A stretch of DNA of 64,000 nt from contig CAWAOP010000016.1 of NCBI GenBank assembly GCA_963783505.1, positions 1 through 64,000 on the forward strand, in the 5' to 3' direction. Both the position numbers and the translations under genes were made by a program. Below the pieces are notes generated by a model. The model did no database searches. It saw only the letters and a list, made by a program, of their open reading frames with translations, and was not told where the DNA came from. This document shows, in pieces, positions 9,192 through 18,773 of the stretch (positions are counted from its first letter, which is position 1; every line of letters begins with the position of its first letter). The DNA is from BOG-224 sp963783505. Lineage in GTDB: Bacteria; Acidobacteriota; Terriglobia; Bryobacterales; Bryobacteraceae.

Positions 9192-10295
9192 ATGATGCCT
9201 ACCCCAAAACCGATCTCCGTCCTCTTCTGGGTCGGCGGCTTCGCGCCCATTGGCGGCGTAGAGACAGCCATTCACGATCTCGCTCGCGACCTGCACGAAC
9301 GCGGGTTCTCGGCCAGCGTTGTTTGCTGGGGACGGAAGTCGGCGCTCATCCGGAACCTCGGCCGCGCCGGCGTGCCGGTTTTCCGCGTCTTTTTCCGCTG
9401 GGGTTGCCGATGGATCCTGCCGGACCGGGTTCTGCTCGCCTTGGCGCGGCGTCTCATCCGGGGCAAGGATGTGGTCTATTTCGGAAAGCTGCCTCCGCTG
9501 CCGATCTTCCAGCGGCTTGTCGCCACCCGAGGAAATGCTTCGCGCCCTCGTTTCGTCCTGATCACGCCCTACCGGCCGTCCGAGTATTCGGGCGCCGCCG
9601 CGCCCCCGCCCGCCGTTCTCAACAAACTCGACGTAATTCTCGTGCAGGCCAGGGAATTCGCGCCTGAAGTTCGTGCATTCGGCTACGAGGGCCGAATCGA
9701 GCCGGTTCCGCATTTGCCTCCCGAGCGAGGACCTGTCGTCGAACCGCCGGCCGGCCCGTTGCGCGCCGGGTTCCTGGGGAGGCTTGTTCAACAGAAGAAC
9801 CTGCCCTATTTGTTCCAGGCCATGCGGATTCTGAATCGCACTTGCCCGGCGACGTTGGAGCTTTTCGGCGACGGGTGGGAGCGGGAACGGCTTGTTGCGC
9901 TATCGAAGGAGATGGGAATTGAGCCTTTGGTACGTTTCCATGGCCCAATTGCGCCGCCGGATGTGCCGCACGCGATCGACTCATGCCATTTGTTCGTGTT
10001 CCCGTCGGTGAGTGAAGGGCAACCGGTCGCGGCCCTTGAAATTCTCGCTCGCGGGCGGCCGCTCGTAACCACGCCTGTAGGCGCGTTTCCGGAAATGTTG
10101 AGCGACGAGCGTCTCGGGCTCTTGGGCCCGCTGGACGCGCCGGAGCGGTTCGCGGGCCGGATCGGTGAACTTTGGCAAAGGATGAGTTCGGAGCCCGACG
10201 CCGCCGCGAAGGTGCAGGAAGCATTCGGGGAATCGTACGACCGGGGAAAACTGCTTCTCGCCTATACGCGCCTCTTCGAGGAACTGGCGCGCTGA
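9192..10295 (+). CDS. GT4 glycosyltransferase
   Basis: A GT-B family 4 glycosyltransferase of about 367 residues, start ATG 9192 or 9195. The N-terminal acceptor domain begins with a strand and GGVETAIHDLARDL. The C-terminal domain has GFLGRLVQQKNLPYL and the E-x7-E nucleotide-sugar motif in SEGQPVAALEILARG. A retaining mechanism is expected from the family. Sugar donor and acceptor cannot be read from sequence. It begins a long series of GT4 genes. Confidence 0.88.
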   Translation: MMPTPKPISVLFWVGGFAPIGGVETAIHDLARDLHERGFSASVVCWGRKSALIRNLGRAGVPVFRVFFRWGCRWILPDRVLLALARRLIRGKDVVYFGKLPPLPIFQRLVATRGNASRPRFVLITPYRPSEYSGAAAPPPAVLNKLDVILVQAREFAPEVRAFGYEGRIEPVPHLPPERGPVVEPPAGPLRAGFLGRLVQQKNLPYLFQAMRILNRTCPATLELFGDGWERERLVALSKEMGIEPLVRFHGPIAPPDVPHAIDSCHLFVFPSVSEGQPVAALEILARGRPLVTTPVGAFPEMLSDERLGLLGPLDAPERFAGRIGELWQRMSSEPDAAAKVQEAFGESYDRGKLLLAYTRLFEELAR

Positions 10296-10346
10296 ATGCG
10301 AGGAATTCCTGGACAGCGCAAGTAGACCCGGCAAATCGAGGACGAC

Positions 10347-11366
10347 TTGAAGATCCTGATCGCCACGCACCAGTATTTCCCGATTGTGGGCGGAGTTCCG
10401 GTGATCAGCCGTATGCTTGCCGAGGGTCTTGCGGCCCGGCATCAAGTCCGCGTCATGACCGGTACGCCCGGCGGTCCGGAGGGTAGCGATCGATTTGAAC
10501 TGATGCGGCAGCCTGCCTGGCGGGACCTGCTGGCGGCCTACCGCTGGTGCGACGTGGCCTTGCTTCAAGGGCCATCCGTCCGGATCGGTTGGCCCTTGCT
10601 CGTCTTGCGAAAGCCTTATCTCTTGGTCCATCACATCTGGCTTGAGGGGATGAATTCGCACCGAGTCGCAGACATCCTCCTGCGCACAATACTGATTCGT
10701 CGCGGAGCGAACGTTTGCGTGAGCCGGCCGATCGGCGAGGCCCTGCATCTCCCGTACCAGGTGATTCGGAATCCGTACGACAGCTCAGTGTTTCGACGCT
10801 TTCCCGGCGTAGCGCGCACCAGGGACTTGGCTTACGTTGGCAGGCTGGAGCAAGCGAAAGGAGTGCATATCCTGCTCGGGGCGTTGGCGTGTTTGAATCG
10901 ACAGGGCATCTTCCCCACGCTGACAATAATCGGCGACGGGCTGGAGATGAACAACCTGCGCCGGCAATGCGCCGAGTCCGGCCTCGATCCACAAGTGGAG
11001 TTCGCCGGGTTCCTGGGCGGCGAGGCGGTTGCGGCAGCCTTGAACCGCCATCGCATTCTCGTGATCCCCTCGGTCTGGGCCGAGCCGTTCGGGATTGTCG
11101 CCATCGAGGGGCTGGCGTGTGGTTGCGCCGTTATCGGAGGAAATCGCGGCGGGCTGCCCGATGCGATCGGGTCCTGCGGGCTGACGTACCCTAGCGACAA
11201 TGTCAACGCGTTGGCGGCCGCGATCCAAGAGGCGCTGACCAATCCAGCGCTCGTCGAGCGCCTTCTTGACGGCGCCGCCCGGCATGTGGCCCAGTTCACG
11301 AGGGAATCCGTAGTCGCCGAGTACGAAGCGGCCATGGAGAGACTCGCCGGGCGGGCCGTGTGCTGA
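10347..11366 (+). CDS. GT4 glycosyltransferase
   Basis: A 339-residue GT-B protein beginning at TTG 10347 with KILIATHQYFPIVGGVP, the usual family 4 N-terminus. The C-terminal domain shows AYVGRLEQAKGVHILLGAL and the E-x7-E motif AEPFGIVAIEGLACG. The TTG start is preceded by a GAGGACGAC stretch. It overlaps the frame of the next gene only if that gene uses its far-upstream GTG. Confidence 0.88.
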   Translation: MKILIATHQYFPIVGGVPVISRMLAEGLAARHQVRVMTGTPGGPEGSDRFELMRQPAWRDLLAAYRWCDVALLQGPSVRIGWPLLVLRKPYLLVHHIWLEGMNSHRVADILLRTILIRRGANVCVSRPIGEALHLPYQVIRNPYDSSVFRRFPGVARTRDLAYVGRLEQAKGVHILLGALACLNRQGIFPTLTIIGDGLEMNNLRRQCAESGLDPQVEFAGFLGGEAVAAALNRHRILVIPSVWAEPFGIVAIEGLACGCAVIGGNRGGLPDAIGSCGLTYPSDNVNALAAAIQEALTNPALVERLLDGAARHVAQFTRESVVAEYEAAMERLAGRAVC

Positions 11367-11473
11367 ACAATATGCCTTCAGGCCTGCGGCAATCGGCGGA
11401 GGGGGAAGACGCAGCCGACGCGACGCACGGCGAAGAGTTGCCTTGTGTTTCGCCATTGGAGCGAAACGTCGGA

Positions 11474-12685
11474 ATGAAATACCTGATGATCCAGATGGGC
11501 GCCCGCATGCACTACGCGGTTCCGGCCATCCTGGCGCGGCGCGGGATGCTGGCGGAATTCTGGACCGACATCCACGCGGGTGACTGGCCGGCCCGGCTCG
11601 CCCGTTCACTGCCAAGAGCGGCGCTGCCCAGATCCATGCAAAGCCTGCTTGGACGAAAAGTGCCGCGTGAAATCGAGCCTTCGGCGGTTCGGTCTTTTCC
11701 GCTTCATACGCTGTGGCATTGGACGCGCAATACCTATCCGGACCTCGGCATCAATCGCAGCCTGCTGCGGCGCGGATTCGGGAAGGCCACGGGTCTGTAC
11801 TCGCTCATGTTTGGCGATGCCGACGTGATTTGCGAAGCGGCCCGCCAGGGACTCTTCGTAGCTTTCGAACAGGTCATCAGCCCGGAAAACCCGCCGGTCG
11901 TGATGGACGAGCGCAATCTCTTTCCGGGAATCGAACCGCAGGAGCCGCCGGAGAACGACGCCGAGTACCTGCGCCTGCATCACCGGGTCTGGGAAGTTGC
12001 GGCGCGCGTTTTGGCCCCTTCGGACTACGTTCGGGAAGGCATCCAGCGACTGGGCGGCTCCTCCGCGAAGACTCGGTTGGTCCCCTATGCGGTGGACGGA
12101 GGCTGGTTTGAGACGCGGCCCGAGCCGGAGCCCGGGAGGATACTGTTCGTCGGGACTGTGGGGTTGCGTAAGGGAAGCCACTACTTCGCCAAGGCAGCGC
12201 AGATCCTGCGGAAGCGGAGAATTCCGTGCCGGTTTCGGGCGGTCGGATCCCTGGCAGGCATCGATGCGCGCGCGGAGCTATTCGCCGGTCCGGAGTACAC
12301 GGGCCCCATACCTCGGACGGAGGTGCGCAACGAGTTCTTGCGCGCGGACGTGTTCGTGTTGCCGACGCTGGCGGAAGGCTCGGCAACGGCTCACATTGAG
12401 GCCCTCGCGTGCGGGTTGCCGGTGGTGACCACGCCGAACTGCGGAACGCTGATTCGCGATGGGGAAGAAGGCTTCCTCGTTCCGCCGCGGGACGCCGGCG
12501 CGCTGGCGGACCGAATCGAACAGATTGTCACGGACCGGGCTCTACGCGAGCGGATGAGTATCCGCGCACGAGCGCTCGCAATGCGGGAACACACCTGGAA
12601 ACGCTATGAGGAACGCCTGGTGGACGCGCTAACGCCCGGCCCGCCTGCGGCCGGAACGGCGGCGGAAGTGACCGGAATTGTCTGA
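11474..12685 (+). CDS. GT4 glycosyltransferase
   Basis: Start chosen at ATG 11474, where the protein begins MKYLMIQMGARMHYAVPAIL as GT4 proteins do; an upstream GTG at 11360 would add 38 poorly conserved residues. The C-terminal domain contains RILFVGTVGLRKGSHYF and the E-x7-E motif in LAEGSATAHIEALACG. The central part has an unusual Glu/Asp-rich insert (PENDAEYLRLHHRVWEVA), probably a helix between the two Rossmann domains. The stop overlaps the next start codon. Confidence 0.85.
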   Translation: MKYLMIQMGARMHYAVPAILARRGMLAEFWTDIHAGDWPARLARSLPRAALPRSMQSLLGRKVPREIEPSAVRSFPLHTLWHWTRNTYPDLGINRSLLRRGFGKATGLYSLMFGDADVICEAARQGLFVAFEQVISPENPPVVMDERNLFPGIEPQEPPENDAEYLRLHHRVWEVAARVLAPSDYVREGIQRLGGSSAKTRLVPYAVDGGWFETRPEPEPGRILFVGTVGLRKGSHYFAKAAQILRKRRIPCRFRAVGSLAGIDARAELFAGPEYTGPIPRTEVRNEFLRADVFVLPTLAEGSATAHIEALACGLPVVTTPNCGTLIRDGEEGFLVPPRDAGALADRIEQIVTDRALRERMSIRARALAMREHTWKRYEERLVDALTPGPPAAGTAAEVTGIV

Positions 12686-14195
12686 CACTGGAAAGACGAG
12701 TCGTTGGATCCCCGTTCTATGGGGCTCTCTGGCGGTTCTCCGGACGATCTTCCTCTTCTGGCGTGTTGACAGGCTGCCGCCGATTCCGGCGCTTGCCGAC
12801 GAGGTCTTCATCAACGAGGTGGCTCTGACTTGGGCAAGGACCGGCAAACTGGTCGGCGCCGGCCTGGTTCACGCGCCGATGGGCTTTGACGTAGTGTTCG
12901 GGTGCTACCCGCCGTTGTTCATGATCCTGCAAGGACTTCTGTTTCGGGTCATGGGTTTCAGCGCGCTCAGCCTTCGCCTTCTCGATTTGGTCGCCGGGGA
13001 TGCAACTCCGATCCTCTGCGCGGCGATGCTGCTCCGGTTGGCCAAAGAGGGCATTCTAAAGCGGGGAGCAGCCGCGGCGGTTGGCGCCTTGGCGATTCTG
13101 GACGCTAGCACTCTGACTGGCGACCGGATGGCGAGAATGGATCCCGTGGCAGTGTTCCTGGTCGCCGCGGCGTTCTACTTTCTGACGCTGGCCTCGGACG
13201 CGTCGAAACACCGCGGCAGGACAGTGTTTCTGGCGGGCTGCGCGATGGCGCTCGCACTCTCGACTCACCCGGCCGCAGCGTTGACCCTGCCGTTCTTCCT
13301 TTTCTATCTCTGCCTGCGCGTATCGGACAACCGGATTCGGGGCTTGGGCCTGGGTTCTAGCCTCCTCTTTCCGGCGTTGCTCTGGCTTGCGGTGCATGGA
13401 GATCAATCGCTGGCCGCATTCCATCAGATGCGCACCGTGTTCAAAGCCTTTCTCCCGCCTCCCGCCGTCTATGGCCCCGCGCCGAGATTTTGGGGGGCGG
13501 GCGTGGACCCGTTCCGCTCGTTTAACAGGGTAGGGGGATCGATTGCCGCGCTGTTCTTTTTGGCCATCATCCTCACCAGCGCGCGGATTATATTGGACAG
13601 GCTGCAATCGGACCGCCGTTCCGCGCTCGCGGAATCCAGCGCGCTTCGCGCCAATTCCCAACTGACACTGATCTCCTGCTGCGCACTTTTGAGCGCGCTG
13701 GTGGGACTGCTCTTCTTCATGGAGTTCGTGGGTTCGCGGGTATTCTATGTGTTCCCGGTGGCTTTGGTGGGCATCGCGGCGGCTTTGTCGCATGCGCCGT
13801 CGAGCGGCTTCCGTTGGGCCGCGACGCTGGCGGTGGCCGGACTATTGGTGATTCAACCCGCGGCGGCGTGGGTATATTTCTCCCATTCGCCGGGACGGGA
13901 CCCCGAAAGATACGCCGCCATCGTCGATCGCGCCGGGAATTGCGGCCACGTTCTGGTTGCCGCGCAGTTGTGGTTCGCATTCAACGAACGCGGATGTAAG
14001 CCTGACCTGATCTTCCCGTACATGGACGGCGAAGTTCCATTTGAGACTTCCCAATACATGGCCGCTTACGATTTGATCGTCGTCGCGCGGGGCATGCCCC
14101 ACGAGGATCTGGTGATGGCGTCGGCGGCTTCTTTCCTGAAGCGCCGAACGGAGCAATGCGTCGGAGACGAATGCTACGTAGAGTTCGTAAGATGA
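12678..14195 (+). CDS. multi-pass membrane protein, GT39/PMT-like
   Basis: A 505-residue integral membrane protein with about ten hydrophobic segments. The first periplasmic loop carries an acidic residue (LADEVFINEVALTWARTGKL), the position of the catalytic Asp in GT-C enzymes of family 39. The loop HAPMGFDVVFGCYPP and the repeated SALSLRLLDLVAGD block also match that layout. Such enzymes take a sugar from a polyprenyl-phosphate carrier, which the GtrB-like gene at 6404 could supply. The start is TTG 12678, overlapping the preceding stop by 8 bases. The final 90 residues are soluble. Confidence 0.75.
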   Translation: MSDTGKTSRWIPVLWGSLAVLRTIFLFWRVDRLPPIPALADEVFINEVALTWARTGKLVGAGLVHAPMGFDVVFGCYPPLFMILQGLLFRVMGFSALSLRLLDLVAGDATPILCAAMLLRLAKEGILKRGAAAAVGALAILDASTLTGDRMARMDPVAVFLVAAAFYFLTLASDASKHRGRTVFLAGCAMALALSTHPAAALTLPFFLFYLCLRVSDNRIRGLGLGSSLLFPALLWLAVHGDQSLAAFHQMRTVFKAFLPPPAVYGPAPRFWGAGVDPFRSFNRVGGSIAALFFLAIILTSARIILDRLQSDRRSALAESSALRANSQLTLISCCALLSALVGLLFFMEFVGSRVFYVFPVALVGIAAALSHAPSSGFRWAATLAVAGLLVIQPAAAWVYFSHSPGRDPERYAAIVDRAGNCGHVLVAAQLWFAFNERGCKPDLIFPYMDGEVPFETSQYMAAYDLIVVARGMPHEDLVMASAASFLKRRTEQCVGDECYVEFVR

Positions 14196-14264
14196 TCGGC
14201 GGGTACGCCGAAACCGGAGCGTGCGTCGGAAGCCATTGCCGCTCTGTGGAAAGAGGCTGACGAA

Positions 14265-15003
14265 TTGGCGCAAAAAGTATCTCGCTGGAAGGATTTATCC
14301 CCAGACCCGAACTCGTCAGAAGCCAAGGCTTATCGCGCGGCTTCGGTTGAAGAAACCGCCGCGCGGTCGCTGATTCAGTCCCGCGTTGGCTATATCTGCG
14401 AGTTGGCCGAGGGCAAAGATATTCTGGACGTGGGAGTTGTGGAACACGTGGTGGAGGCCGCCGACTCGGAAACTTGGCTTCACGGCAAGCTCCGAGCCCG
14501 CGCCCGCACGTGCCTGGGCGTCGACATATTGGAGGAAGGCGTCCGCCGGTTGCGTGACCGCGGATTCGACGTCGTCTGCGCGGATCTCACCCAGGGACCT
14601 CTGGATCGGACCTTCGATCTGATTGTCTGCGGGGAAGTTCTCGAGCGACCTCCCCGCTCCCCAGGTTCTAATGTCGAATCTCGCTCACATGCTCCGGGCC
14701 GGAGGCCGGATCGCCGTTACCGCACCAAATCCGTGGTATCTGAACACGGCGCTGAAGGCCATACTCGGCCGGCATCCGTATCCCGATAGCGCGGACCATG
14801 TCTGTTGGTTCGACCCTGCCACCATAGCGGAACTGGCGGAGCGTGCGGGTTTGAGACTCGCCCGTTGGACCGGAGTGGAGGATTGGAATCCGCGGACCTT
14901 CAAGGCTCGTATCTTGTTTTCTTCCAGAGCACTGTTGACCGCACTGGGAGTGAACCCCGTGGCCTTCTCGAAGACTCTCTTCTACGAATTAGTCAAAATC
15001 TAG
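14265..15003 (+). CDS. class I SAM methyltransferase (frameshifted)
   Basis: The start TTG 14265 has AGAGG 8 bases upstream. The protein shows DILDVGVVEHV in place of a canonical glycine-rich motif I, then GVDILEEGVRRLRDRGFDVV and FDLIVCGEVLE (motif II). Directly after that the frame is lost. The expected MLRAGGRIAVTAPNPWYL continues in the next frame and ends at 15003, so one surplus base lies near 14646. The repaired protein has about 245 residues. Motif I lacks the usual G-x-G, which may also reflect base errors. It is probably a glycan or lipid-linked methyltransferase. Confidence 0.7.
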
Positions 15004-15114
15004 ATTTCTCTTCGGCCAGGATGGGAAGCCTGGCCCGCGTTGCCAATCGGGGCGGCGTCGGGACATGGTTACTGCTCCGGCGGCGGGGAACGCCGCCATC
15101 TGTCGGCGAACGTC

Positions 15115-16262
15115 GTGAAAGTCCTCTTGGTCAGTTCAAACTCCGGCCACATTGGCGGTGGAGAACGGTATTTGGCTTATCTGGCCAGGGGGTTGCGAGA
15201 GACAGGGCATGAAGTGTTCGCATTGGTCGGCGACCACGAAGACATGCATCCGGTCGCCGATTGGCTTGCTGGCGCCGGCGCAATAGTCAGGAGGGCCCGC
15301 GTGCGGGCGCTTCGCGAAAGGCCGCTGCGTTTCGTATCCGCATGCCTGGATCGACGGCAGCAGCGGAAGCTCGCCAGGTTGTTCGCGGAGATTGCGCCAG
15401 ACGTAGTTCACGTGAACCAGCAGTATGACGAGGACGGCCTCGACTTGGTCATGGCGGCCCGGCGCGCCGCGATTCCGGTGGTCGGCACAATCCACCTTCC
15501 CATGTGCCGCGAAAAACTACAGCGCCCTTTGGGCCGCTTCCGTACGGCCTGGATGAGGGAGTGGTATCGCCGCGTGCCGTACCCCAAGATGTGCTGCTCG
15601 GTCGAGGCGGCGAAAGAGTTCGAAGACTTCTACGGCTGCCCTGGGAGCGTGGTTCCGGTTGATAATGCCACGTTCGTGAGCGAGGGATTAGGCGCCCGGC
15701 GGCGCCTCCCGCTGGATGGGGCGGAGGCGGACCCGTCGTTGGCTTCGTTGGGCGTTTGGAAGATCAGAAAGACCCTTTGCTGCTTGTCCGCGCATGGCGT
15801 CTCTTGCTGGCCGATTTCCCCGGCGCGAAGCTGCTCTTCGTGGGTGACGGGGTACTACGTCCCGAAATCGAACGAGCCGCCTCTGGCGTGGCCGATGCCT
15901 TGCATATCACCGGCTGGGTTCCGGACGCCGGCCCGTGGTTCAAACTCATGGGAGTGTATGCTCTTACCTCGCGCTTCGAGGGCATGCCCCTGTCGCTCAT
16001 TGAAGCCGCATGTCAGGGCTTGCGAATTGCGGCCGTGAGCGGCCCGGGCGTTGCGGCTGTGCTCAGACGCGCCGAGTGGGCCGTGGCCGTCCCAAGCCGC
16101 GATCCCGCCGTTCTGGCCCAAGGGCTGCGGACGGCGCTCAGTTTAAGCCCCGCCCCCGATCGGTTGCTGGCCACGCGGTCTTATTTTTCGGTAGCTCGGA
16201 TGGCCCGCGACGTCGTCCGGGTGTACGAAGCCGCGCAGAGAAAAACTGCTCCATCGTGCTGA
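15115..16262 (+). CDS. GT4 glycosyltransferase (frameshifted)
   Basis: It starts at GTG 15115 with VKVLLVSSNSGHIGGGERYL, a typical family 4 N-terminus; GTG/ATG codons further upstream give non-conserved sequence. The first domain runs to about 15725. The family continuation, VVGFVGRLEDQKDPLLLVRAW, is in another frame, so one base appears to be missing from the CCC at 15732-15734. The C-terminal domain contains RFEGMPLSLIEAA with E-x7-E. It is the only one of the ten interrupted genes here in which a base seems lost rather than gained. Confidence 0.82.
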
Positions 16263-16315
16263 GGGCCGAGGATTCGCGAGAAGCCGGCAGATACGCGTTG
16301 GGCCATGAGATTCCG

Positions 16316-17521
16316 GTGAGCTCGCGGTCCGTAGCTTGGGTTCTGGTTTCGACTACCCACTACCACCACGCACGCATGTCGGCCTTTGCGGATGCCTGGC
16401 CGCATGGCGCCGGCGTTATCGAGCTCACGGACACCGATTCGGTTAAGGAATTGGAATCCCGCCCGGACCATGCTTCATACGCGCGGTACACGCTTTACCC
16501 CGGCGAGGCATGTGACGGGGTTTTGCGACGGAATGTCCGTCCGGCGCTGGAGAGCGCCCTGGATCGCATCCGGCCGGCGATTGTCTGCATCAACGGATGG
16601 TCGTTCGGCGGCGCGCTCGAATCGCTTCGGTGGGCGTTGCGCCGCGGCGCCCGAGCTATCGTGATGTCGGAAAGCACCGCGCTTGACGCGGAGCGGCGCT
16701 GGCTCAAGGAGCGGATCAAGCGGCGTGTGGCGAAGCTTTGCTCCGCCGCGCTTGTCGGCGGTTCGCCGCATCGGGAGTATTTGGAATCTCTCGGCATGCC
16801 GGGCGGCGCGATCTTCGACGGTTACGATGCGGTGGATAATCGCCATTTTCGGGAAGGGGCTGAAGCGGCGCGACGCGAGCGGCCCGCGGCGCGAAGCCGG
16901 CTTGGTCTTCCGGAGAATTACTTCCTCGCGGCCGGCAGATTCGAAGCGAAGAAAAATCATGCCGGGCTTATCCGGGCATTCGCGCGCTACCGTTCGTCCG
17001 CCGGTGAAGGAGCTTGGGACTTGGTCCTGCTGGGCGATGGCGGACTTCGCGGCGATCTCGCCCGGCTCGTTTCCGAGCTTGGCCTTGGGGATGCAGTGCA
17101 TCTACCCGGCTTCTTAGGATACCGCGACCTTCCGGCCGCTTATGGGCTCTCCCGGTGCTTCATCCACCCGAGTACGGCTGAGCAGTGGGGTTTGGTCGTC
17201 AACGAGGCTATGGCCTGCGGCGCGCCCGTGCTGGTATCCCGGCGCTGCGGATGCAGCGCCGATTTGGTTCGCGATGGCGTCAATGGCTATCTATTCGATC
17301 CACACGATACCGGCGCCCTGGGCGATCTGATGTTGCGTTGCCAGCGGGATGCGGAGGCGCTCGCTGGGATGGGCGCCGAAAGCTCGAAGAGGATCCAAGA
17401 GTGGGGACCGGATCGCTTCGCGCGCGGACTCGCGGCCGCCGCCGAGACGGCGTGCTTGTCGGCGCCGCGTAAACCCGCCGTTCTCGACCGCGCACTGCTT
17501 GCCGCGATGACAAGCTTTTGA
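16316..17521 (+). CDS. GT4 glycosyltransferase, first of a paralogous pair
   Basis: Start placed at GTG 16316, where alignment with the neighbouring paralog begins; GTG 16256 would overlap the previous stop. The N-terminal domain carries the distinctive INGWSFGGALESLRWALRRG and IVMSES stretch. The C-terminal domain has YFLAAGRFEAKKNHAGLIRAF and the E-x7-E motif in AEQWGLVVNEAMACG. The pair with the next gene arose by duplication: the order of motifs, a GYDAVDN block and the EQWGLVVNEAMA block are shared. Family 4 enzymes of this subgroup often act in EPS synthesis; the donor is unknown. Confidence 0.85.
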   Translation: MSSRSVAWVLVSTTHYHHARMSAFADAWPHGAGVIELTDTDSVKELESRPDHASYARYTLYPGEACDGVLRRNVRPALESALDRIRPAIVCINGWSFGGALESLRWALRRGARAIVMSESTALDAERRWLKERIKRRVAKLCSAALVGGSPHREYLESLGMPGGAIFDGYDAVDNRHFREGAEAARRERPAARSRLGLPENYFLAAGRFEAKKNHAGLIRAFARYRSSAGEGAWDLVLLGDGGLRGDLARLVSELGLGDAVHLPGFLGYRDLPAAYGLSRCFIHPSTAEQWGLVVNEAMACGAPVLVSRRCGCSADLVRDGVNGYLFDPHDTGALGDLMLRCQRDAEALAGMGAESSKRIQEWGPDRFARGLAAAAETACLSAPRKPAVLDRALLAAMTSF

Positions 17522-17555
17522 GATGCCCGAACCCGGGTTTTGAAAGCCTCACTCC

Positions 17556-18773
17556 ATGTCTCCCGTTGCGGTACTGTTTCGGCGGATGGGCCCCTACCAC
17601 GTGGGAAGAGTGAGCGCGGCCGCACGGCGATTTCCAACCGTCGCGGTGGAATTGACGTCGGTGGACCGCGTCTACGCGTGGCAGGCGACGGAATCGCCCG
17701 GCCTGCGGAGGGTGACTATCTTCCCGGACGAAGACGCGCACACGGCGCCTCGGAAGGAACTTGATCGCCGGGTTGCGCGCACGCTCGACGAAATCGGGCC
17801 CGGCGCGGTGGCCATCCCGGGTTGGTCTACGCCTTTTGCGCTGGCGGCGCTGCGGTGGTGCGGGCGGAACGGCGCTTCAGCGATCGTCATGTCCGAAAGC
17901 CAGGCCTCCGACGCCAGGCGCAGTTGGATCTCGGAGGCGCCCAAACAGCGCGTTGTGTCGCTGTTTTCCTCGGCGCTAGTAGGGGGAACGCGCCATGCCG
18001 CATATCTTCGGGCCCTTGGGATGCCGCAAGAGCGGATCTTCTTTGGTTACGATGTGGTGGACAACGCACACTTCGCGAATGGGGCGGAGCGGGCCCGAGC
18101 CGACGCGGCGAGCCTGCGGCGGAAGTTAGATCTGCCGGAGTATTTTTTTCTGGTCAGCAGCCGCTTCGTGGAGAAGAAGAATCTACTCCGGCTTCTGGAT
18201 GCATTCGGGCGATATCGGGAACTCGCCAAGGGCAGCGGCTGGAAACTGGCGCTGCTCGGCGACGGTCCCTTAAAGCCAGCCATCCAGGAACGAGCCGATC
18301 AGTTGAATCTGGGTGAGAGCCTGGTGATGCCCGGGTTCGTGCAATATGCCCAACTGCCGGCCTACTACGGGCTGGCATCCGTTTTCATTCACCCCAGCAT
18401 CGCGGAACAGTGGGGACTGGTCGTGAATGAAGCCATGGCTGCCGGGCTCCCTATCCTGGTATCGAAAGCCTGCGGCTGCGCGGCCGATTTGCTCCGCGAC
18501 GGCGAAAATGGGTATACGTTCGATCCCCTGAACACCGATGAGTTGGCCGGGCTGATGGTCCGGTTAGCGGCGGATCGCGAGTTACGCGGCCGAATGAGCG
18601 AGGCATCGCGCCGAAATATTTTCGAATGGCCGGTTGAGCGATTTGGCGAGGGTTTGGAGGCGGCAGCCAGGGCCGCGATTCCACGCCGCCCCGGGCTTGC
18701 GGATGTGGCGCTCCTGCGGCTCCTGCTCATGCGGCCCACGCCGATTCTGCCGGCGCGTACCAGTCACACATGA
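17556..18773 (+). CDS. GT4 glycosyltransferase, second of a paralogous pair
   Basis: A 405-residue protein that starts SPVAVLFRRMGPYHVGR at ATG 17556. It shares PGWSTPFALAALRW, IVMSESQASDA, GYDVVDNAHF and AEQWGLVVNEAMAAG with the preceding gene. E-x7-E is present. It is followed by an ATGA overlap with the next glycosyltransferase, so the two are probably translationally coupled. The two paralogs differ most in the 40-100 region, where acceptor binding is expected, so they may add the same sugar to different acceptors (inference). Confidence 0.88.
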   Translation: MSPVAVLFRRMGPYHVGRVSAAARRFPTVAVELTSVDRVYAWQATESPGLRRVTIFPDEDAHTAPRKELDRRVARTLDEIGPGAVAIPGWSTPFALAALRWCGRNGASAIVMSESQASDARRSWISEAPKQRVVSLFSSALVGGTRHAAYLRALGMPQERIFFGYDVVDNAHFANGAERARADAASLRRKLDLPEYFFLVSSRFVEKKNLLRLLDAFGRYRELAKGSGWKLALLGDGPLKPAIQERADQLNLGESLVMPGFVQYAQLPAYYGLASVFIHPSIAEQWGLVVNEAMAAGLPILVSKACGCAADLLRDGENGYTFDPLNTDELAGLMVRLAADRELRGRMSEASRRNIFEWPVERFGEGLEAAARAAIPRRPGLADVALLRLLLMRPTPILPARTSHT

